From Ferruginibacter sp. (lineage in GTDB: Bacteria > Bacteroidota > Bacteroidia > Chitinophagales > Chitinophagaceae), in NCBI GenBank assembly GCA_025357775.1, contig JANXOQ010000275.1, positions 1 through 11,860 on the forward strand: a stretch of DNA of 11,860 nt, written 5' to 3'. The notes beneath the pieces are model-generated. The model ran no database searches, had not been told where the DNA came from, and saw nothing but the letters and a program-made list of their open reading frames with translations. The translations under genes were made by a program, and so were the position numbers. This document shows positions 1-5,961 of this stretch, piece after piece (within the stretch, counting starts at the first letter, position 1; the number at the start of each line of letters is the position of its first letter).

Positions 1-1725
1 CTTGCAGGGCTTAGTTTATATAAAATAAATAACCAGCAACTAACAAAAATTAAACAAATAAAAGAAGGTGCAGGTATAAGTACTGCTTTAAAACTACAAA
101 ACGATTACATATATAGCACTTATGGTAGCGGAATTTTTAACTTAGCTAAAAATGTACCCGTTCGTATTCGTGAAGAAGCAGCTTACAGCATCATTGAAAA
201 ATTACAACCAATTACCAACGGCTATGCAGCATTAACTTATGAAGATGGATTTCATTTATTAGATAGATTACTTCAACCTGTAAAAACAATTACCATAAAA
301 AATGGCTTGTTAAGCAATGAGGTTTATGATGTACATGAATACAAAGACACTACTTGGGTAAGCACTGCCAAAGGGGTTTCGGTTTTTGTAAAAACTGAAT
401 TTATAAAAAATATTTTATTTGAAAATAAATTGGTTAAAGATAAATGTATTTATTCTTTTCATAGTAACGATGGGCATTATTGGGTAGTAACAAATAAAAA
501 ATTATATGAATGTACTAATGATAAATTATTTGCTGTAAGCAGTTATTCCATTACTAGTAACGCAACCGAAAATGTAAAAACTGCATTATTTGATGCTACC
601 ACTAATACTTTAATTGCAGGTGCCGAAGAAGCAATTACTTTATACAATATGGTCAATGTGAAAAGAGATACAAGCGTTACTGCACCTACATTACAATTTA
701 CAAAACTAAATAGCGAAGAAAACGATTTAGGTAATAATTTTACACTTCCCTATAATTTTAATAGCATACATTTTACCATTATCCCAGGCATTTCCAATCC
801 ATTTTTACAGCCCAATATTTTGTATAAGTTAGAAGGCTATAATGATGCATTTCAACTTTTAAAAGATTCTACAACCTTTGCATTTGAAAAACTAAGACCA
901 GGAAAATATACCCTTGTTGCAAAAGCAATAAATGCAGATGAATACCAAAGCAAGGAAGTAATACTTGCTCAATTTGAAATAAGTAAACCTTATTGGCAAG
1001 AGCTTTGGTTTTTAGCATTATCAACTATAGCACTAGTGGGGTGTAGTATTTTATTGTATAATTATTTTCAAAGAAAAAAACAATTGCAAAAAGACAATGC
1101 AAATAAATTGGCTTTGAGCTTAAGTAAGGATAGAGAAAGAATGAGCAAAGACCTACACGACCACCTTGGTACAAGCTTAGTAACAATGATAGCACAAACA
1201 GATAATATTGAAAATAAACTAATAAATAACGATGTATCTGCGGCATTGGATAAAATAAAAGATTTGTCAAATCAATCCAGAGAATCGATGAATGTACTGA
1301 GGGAAACAATATGGGCAGTGCAAGAAAATAGCCATACGCTAGACGAATTTGTAATAAGAATACGTACATTTTTACAAAGAGTAATGGGAGCTAATGAACA
1401 TGATTGGAAATTAGAAACAGTTGGTACCATTAATAAAAAACTATCTGCGGAGCAAACACTACAGCTTTTTAGAATGATACAAGAGGCTACACAAAATATT
1501 ATTAAACATGCAAAAGCTACAGAAGCAATTTACAAAATTGAAGGAGATAACAATAGTTTAAAAATTACAGTATCCGATAATGGCGTTGGGTTTGATAGCA
1601 ATATTAACTATGCAAATAATGGGCTTAAAAATTTAGCAGCAAGAATAAAAGATATAAATGGAACTATAACTATAAATTCTGAAAAACAAAAAGGAACAAC
1701 AATTTTATTTCAAATACTAATTTGA
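1..1725 (+). CDS. Sensor histidine kinase, propeller/Y_Y_Y type (5' end outside window)
   Basis: Membrane histidine kinase of a two-component system; 574 residues are visible and the frame is open from base 1, so the start lies upstream (the TTG at 307 is not a credible start). Seen in order: beta-propeller-like repeats (one around 301-390, with the NGLLSNEVYDV and W-V-S-T-A-K-G-V pattern of Reg_prop repeats), a Y_Y_Y-like beta domain about 720-1000, one transmembrane helix about 1006-1068, a HisKA_3 dimerisation helix with the phospho-acceptor His codon at 1156 (DLHDHLG), and a HATPase_c domain with N box around 1480-1515, G1 box DNGVGFD from 1576 and NGLKNL from 1618. By family knowledge the periplasmic propeller senses a ligand and the kinase phosphorylates a NarL/LuxR-type regulator; such a regulator follows after 6 bases. 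The ligand cannot be told from the sequence. The family assignment is very secure. Confidence 0.93.
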   Translation, partial: LAGLSLYKINNQQLTKIKQIKEGAGISTALKLQNDYIYSTYGSGIFNLAKNVPVRIREEAAYSIIEKLQPITNGYAALTYEDGFHLLDRLLQPVKTITIKNGLLSNEVYDVHEYKDTTWVSTAKGVSVFVKTEFIKNILFENKLVKDKCIYSFHSNDGHYWVVTNKKLYECTNDKLFAVSSYSITSNATENVKTALFDATTNTLIAGAEEAITLYNMVNVKRDTSVTAPTLQFTKLNSEENDLGNNFTLPYNFNSIHFTIIPGISNPFLQPNILYKLEGYNDAFQLLKDSTTFAFEKLRPGKYTLVAKAINADEYQSKEVILAQFEISKPYWQELWFLALSTIALVGCSILLYNYFQRKKQLQKDNANKLALSLSKDRERMSKDLHDHLGTSLVTMIAQTDNIENKLINNDVSAALDKIKDLSNQSRESMNVLRETIWAVQENSHTLDEFVIRIRTFLQRVMGANEHDWKLETVGTINKKLSAEQTLQLFRMIQEATQNIIKHAKATEAIYKIEGDNNSLKITVSDNGVGFDSNINYANNGLKNLAARIKDINGTITINSEKQKGTTILFQILI

Positions 1726-1731
1726 CAAATA

Positions 1732-2394
1732 ATGGAAACGAGAAAAATAGACATAGCAATTGTAGATGATAATACCATGCTAAGGCAGCAATTACAAGAA
1801 AATTTATTAGTGAGTGGCGAAATAAATATTTTATTTACTGCCATAAATGGACAAGATGCGTTAGATAAATTAACTGCAAATAAAAAATTGCCACAAGTAA
1901 TATTGATGGATATTGAAATGCCAGAAATGAATGGCATAGAAGCTACAGCTGTTATTACCAAAGAAACGGATATAAAAATTTTGATACTGACCGTATTTGA
2001 TACTGACGAAAAAATATTTGACGCTATAAAAGCAGGTGCATCGGGCTATTTATTAAAAGATAGTAAAACCAGTCGCATACTGCAAGCTATAGAAGATATA
2101 TTAGAAGGAGGTGCACCAATGAGCCCACATATAGCTTCTAAAACTCTAGAATTGCTACGGTCAGCATCACAAAATGAACAACAAAAACAACCAAAGGATT
2201 ACGACCTTAGCGAAAGAGAAACAGAAATACTTAGCCAATTGGTAAAAGGATTATCGTACCAGCAAATAGCTGATAAATTTTTTATAAGCCACGGCACTGT
2301 AAGAAAACATATAGAAAATATTTATAGCAAATTACATATCCATAGCAAGGTAGAAGCCGTAAATAAAGTGAATGAGCATCATTGGTTTTTGTAA
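1732..2394 (+). CDS. NarL/FixJ-family response regulator (REC + LuxR HTH)
   Basis: Cytoplasmic DNA-binding response regulator, 220 residues, the usual length. The receiver domain (about 5-122) keeps acidic D12/D13, phospho-acceptor D60 (ILMDIEMPEMNG), T87 (ILTVFD) and K109 (GYLLKD), so it should be phosphorylatable. A LuxR-type helix-turn-helix spans about 158-215 (LSERETEIL, then SYQQIADKFFISHGTVRKH). The ATG is 6 bases after the stop of the sensor kinase, so the two are almost certainly co-transcribed cognate partners. Target genes are unknown. No clear intrinsic terminator follows immediately; the next DNA is the inverted-repeat-bounded segment starting at 2406. Confidence 0.95.
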   Translation: METRKIDIAIVDDNTMLRQQLQENLLVSGEINILFTAINGQDALDKLTANKKLPQVILMDIEMPEMNGIEATAVITKETDIKILILTVFDTDEKIFDAIKAGASGYLLKDSKTSRILQAIEDILEGGAPMSPHIASKTLELLRSASQNEQQKQPKDYDLSERETEILSQLVKGLSYQQIADKFFISHGTVRKHIENIYSKLHIHSKVEAVNKVNEHHWFL

Positions 2395-2405
2395 ATAGAA
2401 GTGAC

Positions 2406-2939
2406 GTAGTCAAAAATGGTTGCTAATTTTGTCAATTTTATTAGAATTTTATACGATCAATCAAAAGATTTATAGGCTTAGCTGAGGAGCAACTTATGAG
2501 CAATATGGTTGATGCGAAACCATAAAAAAGGGGTTAATATTTATTTAGTATTTCTTTTTATTTTATCGGTTAGCCAAATGGCAAAAAAACCTATTCACAA
2601 TTGTTTTTAGAAAGCGTTTAAATAAGCTTTGAAGGCACTTTTAGACTTATCACTTTCTCTAATCAGAAAACAACCTGCATTTTAATATTACATTTTTAAA
2701 CCCTATAAAGCGATTGAACTCCTTTACCATACTGTTATTCCATTGAAACAGCTAGCCGCATTGCCTATATTCGTACTGTTGTGATTGATTGCGAATGCCC
2801 CAGTTTAAAAATTGATTATTTCTATATCCTCAGCAAATTTTTTTGTCATAACAGTGAGATTGAAAAGATGCCAACATAATCAATTGAAACCCTTTTTCAA
2901 TAAATAGTCTCATGGCTTTTACCAGCCATTTTTGACTAC
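2406..2939. repeat. 534-bp gene-free segment bounded by terminal inverted repeats (possible MITE or decayed IS)
   Basis: The ends carry matching inverted repeats: GTAGTCAAAAATGG at 2406-2419 is perfectly repeated in inverse orientation at 2926-2939, and the match extends to 17 of 19 bases (2406-2424 against 2921-2939). The inside has no long open frame. The minus strand near 2780-2925 is open for about 34 codons, then broken by several stops, which could be transposase debris, but I recognise no family. No flanking target duplication is visible (GTGAC on the left, ATTAT on the right). The right end also folds as a 6-bp hairpin, ATGGCT/AGCCAT at 2912-2929, followed by Ts. A mobile-element origin is an inference from the paired ends and lack of genes; chance is not excluded for 14-17 bases in AT-rich DNA, although the match contains mixed bases. 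Confidence 0.4.
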
Positions 2940-2960
2940 ATTATTTAAGGTATATAACTA

Positions 2961-2990
2961 AAAAAGCCACAACTAAATGTGGCTTTTTTT
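2961..2990 (-). terminator. Intrinsic terminator of tRNA-Lys (possibly bidirectional)
   Basis: Ten-base stem AAAAAGCCAC (2961-2970) pairs with GTGGCTTTTT (2979-2988) around an 8-base loop. The GC-rich core with A-tract on one side and T-tract on the other works in either direction. It sits just past the 3' end of the minus-strand tRNA, so its main role is probably to end that transcript; on the plus strand it could stop read-through from the two-component operon. Confidence 0.8.
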
Positions 2991-2992
2991 TG

Positions 2993-3065
2993 TGAACTGG
3001 CTGGGACTCGAACCCAGGGCCCATACATTAAAAGTGTATTGCTCTACCAACTGAGCTACCAATTC
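2993..3065 (-). tRNA. tRNA-Lys (anticodon UUU)
   Basis: The minus strand folds as a complete 73-nt tRNA. Acceptor arms GAATTGG/CCAGTTC pair with one G-T; D arm GCTC/GAGC with AGTTGGTA loop; anticodon stem ATACA/TGTAT with loop CTTTTAA, giving anticodon TTT (3030-3032 on the plus strand); five-base variable region GGGCC; T arm CTGGG/CCCAG with loop TTCGAGT. The discriminator base is A and CCA is not encoded. It reads AAA and AAG lysine codons, which are abundant here. A consensus promoter lies upstream and a strong terminator downstream, so it looks like a single-gene transcription unit. Confidence 0.96.
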
Positions 3066-3091
3066 TTTAGATACAACATTTGTTTGGAACG

Positions 3092-3123
3092 CAAAAATAA
3101 GGGCAAAAAAGGTTTTTGGCAAA
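3092..3123 (-). promoter_or_regulatory. Bacteroidota-type sigma-70 promoter for tRNA-Lys
   Basis: Read on the minus strand, TTTG (3123-3120) is followed after exactly 20 bases by TATTTTTG (3099-3092). This is a full match to the known Bacteroidota pattern TTTG, 19-21 bases, TAnnTTTG. The -7 element ends 26 bases before the mature tRNA 5' end, leaving room for a short leader processed by RNase P. It is the best promoter match found in the window. Confidence 0.8.
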
Positions 3124-3194
3124 CTTTTTTAATTTTATTTAAAAATATTTTTAAAATACTTGTGCAAAGCAATACAGTATTGGGTTGTAGTAAA

Positions 3195-4217
3195 TTACAA
3201 AAGCATCAGTCCACAACCTCTTGTGTCACTGTTTTCTAACCTGCCAAGTATTTCAAAGCTTTTATTAATATATAATTTTCCGTAATCGTCAGTTGCTATA
3301 AATGAACAACTGTACAAATTTGCTAGGTCAATAATGTTTATGCCTCCTACAGTAAATTTTTTTTCGGGAGAAACATTTGCAGATATTTTAAAAGGGTCAT
3401 CTTCACTACGTGTAAGTATACGCATGTAAGTAGGGCTTTTAAAAATGCCATCACCATTCGAATATGCTTGTGACAACAGTTCTGTCATTCCATATTCTGA
3501 ATGTATTTTTTTTACCCCTAGTTTTAAAATGAGGGTGTCGTGTACCTGTGTTCTTGTTAGCTCTTTACGCCTGCCTTTCATACCTCCTGTTTCCATTACT
3601 GTGGTATAGGCTAATTTCATTTCGTTTTCTTCCGCAAAATCTAACAATGCATACGTAACTCCAATAAGTAAAGTTGGTTGCAAAGCAGCTTCATTTTCTA
3701 ATAAAATATTTTTTAATTTATCATGCTCATACAAATAAAAACCGCTGTTTTTTTGAGCTGATTTTTTTATTAAATCATCAACCATATAAACGAGTGATGA
3801 GTTTTTTCTTTCTAAATAAGAGGGGAGGAGCCCAATAATGCACAACTCTTTTTCATTGCCATAAAACCTACGAAAGGTTTGTAAAAAACTTTCTTCGTAA
3901 ATTGATAAATCTTTTACAAAATGCTTACTATTTATAGACCCAGTTGTACCACTACTTTCAAATAATGCTTCTTCTATAAACGAAGTAGTTTTTATTTTTT
4001 GTGTTTTAAAAAATTGAATTGGTAAAAAAGGTATTTTTTCTATGCTGCTAATTTCTGTAGGATTAATGCGAAGCAAATTGCAATAAGTTTTATAAGTTTC
4101 GTTATTGTTATATTGAAAATTAAATACTTCTATGGCAGTCTTTTCAAAATTATCATCATCTACGGAAAGAATTTTTTTTCTCAATAACTGTTCATCGGAG
4201 TAGCTCATTTGATGCAT
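3195..4217 (-). CDS. LuxE-family acyl-protein synthetase / acyltransferase
   Basis: About 340 residues, matching the LuxE-type acyl-protein synthetase family (ANL-like fold) common in Bacteroidota. Seen: a phosphate-loop-like SSGTTG at residues 88-93 followed by SKHF, the family block METGGMKGRRKE at about 208-219, YGMTE at 242-246 resembling the adenylate-binding A5 motif of acyl-activating enzymes, and the C-terminal SDTRGCGLML block. Known relatives activate a fatty acyl group as acyl-AMP and pass it to a Cys; the substrate here is unknown, and no luxC, luxD or luciferase genes are nearby, so bioluminescence is not implied. The longest frame starts at a TTG (4226); I chose ATG 4217, with ATG 4208 (MSYSDEQLL) an equally plausible start. 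It is divergent from the lipoprotein gene and followed on the same strand by tRNA-Lys, which has its own promoter. Confidence 0.8.
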   Translation of the reverse strand: MHQMSYSDEQLLRKKILSVDDDNFEKTAIEVFNFQYNNNETYKTYCNLLRINPTEISSIEKIPFLPIQFFKTQKIKTTSFIEEALFESSGTTGSINSKHFVKDLSIYEESFLQTFRRFYGNEKELCIIGLLPSYLERKNSSLVYMVDDLIKKSAQKNSGFYLYEHDKLKNILLENEAALQPTLLIGVTYALLDFAEENEMKLAYTTVMETGGMKGRRKELTRTQVHDTLILKLGVKKIHSEYGMTELLSQAYSNGDGIFKSPTYMRILTRSEDDPFKISANVSPEKKFTVGGINIIDLANLYSCSFIATDDYGKLYINKSFEILGRLENSDTRGCGLMLL

Positions 4218-4284
4218 TTGTTGCAAAAATGGTTAATAAAATAATAAAAACAACATTTAAAAGTAGTTTTATAATATCTATTTG

Positions 4285-4292
4285 TAAATTTG
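4285..4292 (+). promoter_or_regulatory. Candidate -7 promoter element for the lipoprotein/UbiA-like pair
   Basis: TAAATTTG fits the Bacteroidota -7 consensus TAnnTTTG and lies 18 bases before ATG 4311. No good TTTG is found at the expected -33 distance, so this is only a half-match in AT-rich DNA. Confidence 0.4.
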
Positions 4293-4310
4293 ATTAATAA
4301 TCTTAAAATT

Positions 4311-4799
4311 ATGCGATACGTACTTTTAGTTTTTATAATTTGTATTGGTTTTGCTGAATGTAAAAAAAGTGATGGTAATTCTGCACCAGTAATTAAGTTT
4401 AAATCAATAACACCGATTTATCCACTTTCGAATACTTCAAAAGAAAAACCACTATTAACTATACAGGTATCTGATGCAGATGGTGATTTGGGGTTTAATG
4501 ATGGAAAAGATACTTCCTACATTTATATTAAAAATATTACAATTGGTCCCCCTTACAGAGAAGATTCTTTTAAGTTTCCCTCTAGTTTGTCAATCTTACC
4601 AAAAACTGCTTTTAATAACTTTGTAAATGTAGAAATTGATTTGAATGGATTATCAGGAGGAGGAAGGGCTTTAGCTTATACTAATAGGACAGGTGCAAGA
4701 AAAGATACTACTTATTATGAAGTTTTTGTAAAAGATTTTGGAAAAAATAAAAGTAATGTAATAAGGACTGATGTGCCTCTAGTTTTTGTACAATTTTAA
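4311..4799 (+). CDS. Small secreted protein, probable lipoprotein, with Asp-rich beta-type domain
   Basis: A 162-residue protein of no named function that I recognise. ATG 4311 starts a typical export signal (MRYVLLVFIICIGFAEC); the longer frame from TTG 4290 would put that codon inside the likely -7 box. Cys17 followed by KK-S-D-G-N looks like a lipidation site, although FAE before the Cys is an atypical lipobox. The mature part has a D-A-D-G-D-L-G motif at 55-61, a Ca-binding-like acidic turn often seen in small Bacteroidota lipoproteins with an immunoglobulin-like beta fold. It probably sits in the periplasm or at the outer membrane. Its stop codon TAA directly abuts the ATG of the next gene (TAAATG), suggesting tight translational coupling with the membrane protein. 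It is divergent from the LuxE-like gene. Confidence 0.65.
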   Translation: MRYVLLVFIICIGFAECKKSDGNSAPVIKFKSITPIYPLSNTSKEKPLLTIQVSDADGDLGFNDGKDTSYIYIKNITIGPPYREDSFKFPSSLSILPKTAFNNFVNVEIDLNGLSGGGRALAYTNRTGARKDTTYYEVFVKDFGKNKSNVIRTDVPLVFVQF

Positions 4800-5636
4800 A
4801 TGCGAATACTTCATTTCTTTTTATCTCATTCCATTTTTATTGCCTTTTGTGCTGTTGCACTTTGTTTTCAAACAAATGTTTTATTAGGTATCCCACTTAA
4901 TTACAATTTACTTTTATTTATATTTTTTTCTACAATTTGTAGCTATAATTTTTATTGGTTAGTGAGTAAGTTTTATTTTTCTAAAAGAATATTTGACGTT
5001 ACTTTTTTAAAATTGAATGGTAGTTTCTTTTTGCTTTTTATAGTAACGGCTATTTTTTCTTTATTGCTATTTTTTAGGTTGCAATGTTTGTTTTGGTATA
5101 TAAGTTTTTCAATAGCACTTACTTTTTTATATGTTTTGCCTTTGCTCCCTTTTAAAGCAATAAAGCCTTTACAACAACTTGGATTTCTAAAAACAATTTT
5201 ACTTTCATTTGCTTGGGCTTTTACTACTACTTTTTTGCCTGCGGCTTCTTTTATAAAAATTTATTTACCAGCTGCATTATTAATTTTTCTGTCTCGTTTT
5301 TGTTTTATGCTTTTGCTTTGCATTATTTTTGATAGAAGAGATGCTGTATTGGATGAAATAAAAGGTTTACATAGTATAGCAACAGACACAAGCGAAAAGA
5401 AATTATTTTTAATTGTTCTTACTGTTTATTTATGCTTTATAACATACTCTTTGATTTTTTGTTATTATTTTTCAAATGTTTTTCAAGCCTCTGCATTTAT
5501 TTTATCTGGTTTATTATTTTGGATAGTTTATAAATTATCCAATAAAAAACAAGGGTATGTATTTTATTATTTTGTGGTAGATGGATTAATGTTGGCTACA
5601 GCCTTATTAAGTTTTTTTGCTAGTTCAATTAGTTAA
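4800..5636 (+). CDS. Polytopic membrane protein, UbiA-like prenyltransferase superfamily (tentative)
   Basis: A 278-residue, very hydrophobic protein rich in Phe and Leu, with about 7-9 predictable transmembrane stretches. The clue to family is FDRRDAVLDEIKGL at 177-190, where D178, D181 and D185 resemble the second Asp-rich motif of UbiA-type prenyltransferases (DxxxD region). The place of the first Asp-rich motif, after the second helix, reads CSYNFYWLVSKFYF (47-60) and lacks the NDxxD acids, so the classical Mg-diphosphate site looks incomplete. Catalysis on a prenyl diphosphate is therefore uncertain. Similar UbiA-like proteins with a YNF motif occur in Bacteroidota as far as I recall. 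It begins immediately after the stop of the lipoprotein gene, so the two are likely one operon. An unrelated multi-pass protein is the alternative. Confidence 0.5.
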   Translation: MRILHFFLSHSIFIAFCAVALCFQTNVLLGIPLNYNLLLFIFFSTICSYNFYWLVSKFYFSKRIFDVTFLKLNGSFFLLFIVTAIFSLLLFFRLQCLFWYISFSIALTFLYVLPLLPFKAIKPLQQLGFLKTILLSFAWAFTTTFLPAASFIKIYLPAALLIFLSRFCFMLLLCIIFDRRDAVLDEIKGLHSIATDTSEKKLFLIVLTVYLCFITYSLIFCYYFSNVFQASAFILSGLLFWIVYKLSNKKQGYVFYYFVVDGLMLATALLSFFASSIS

Positions 5637-5763
5637 AATAAACATTTCGGTTATTATAGCAGCAAATGTAGTGCAGTACTGCAATTCAGTCTTGTTTTGT
5701 GATGGTAAAATGCCATTCTTTCTGCTTTTTTATTTGGATAGTAATTTGTTGGAATTTACATAT

Positions 5764-5840
5764 AAGAATCAAGAATCAAGAATCAAGTATTAAGACACAA
5801 GTATTAAGACACAAGATTAAAGAAATAAGAATCAAGAAAT
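5764..5840. repeat. Heptanucleotide short-sequence repeat, 11 consecutive AAGNNNN units
   Basis: From 5764 every seventh base starts a new AAG triplet for 11 units without a slip. The units are AAGAATC three times, AAGTATT and AAGACAC alternating twice, AAGATTA, AAGAAAT, AAGAATC, AAGAAAT; a twelfth, looser unit AAGGCAA follows. The mixture of identical and altered units suggests expansion by slippage or unit duplication followed by mutation. It is non-coding and lies between the UbiA-like gene and clpB. A separate 12-base palindrome TGCAGTACTGCA (5672-5683) lies upstream in the same gap. Confidence 0.85.
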
Positions 5841-5877
5841 AAGGCAAAATAAATAAGTAAAATTAAATTATCACAAC

Positions 5878-5942
5878 GAACCCCAACGGGGTTCACATCG
5901 AGTAAACATGGGTGTAACCCATGCACTTGTGCAAGGCACAAG
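5878..5942. repeat. Three consecutive 7-3-7 hairpins in the clpB leader
   Basis: Three perfect hairpins of identical geometry, each with a 7-bp stem and 3-base loop: GAACCCC-AAC-GGGGTTC (5878-5894), CATGGGT-GTA-ACCCATG (5907-5923) and CTTGTGC-AAG-GCACAAG (5926-5942). Stem sequences differ but the shape is the same, and the block is far richer in G and C than its surroundings. It ends 19 bases before the clpB ATG, so it may lie in the 5' leader; the second and third hairpins fall in the in-frame extension upstream of the start. It may be a dispersed REP-like palindromic element or a structured leader; the sequence does not decide between these. Confidence 0.75.
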
Positions 5943-5961
5943 CACACATAATACATGCATA

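Noticed and set aside
2979..3239. 86-codon plus-strand open frame over the tRNA region
   Set aside because: It runs across the terminator stem, the antisense of tRNA-Lys and its promoter; the peptide resembles no family. It is a chance frame.
3195..4217. Bioluminescence (lux) locus
   Set aside because: Only a LuxE-like gene is present; luxC, luxD and the luciferase subunits are absent from the neighbourhood.
5672..5683. 12-base palindrome TGCAGTACTGCA as an operator
   Set aside because: No regulator gene adjoins it and there is no second copy in the window; a lone palindrome is too weak to call a binding site.
5764..5840. Possible CRISPR array
   Set aside because: The repeat unit is only 7 bases with no spacers of 30 or so bases, and no cas genes are present; it is a short-sequence repeat.
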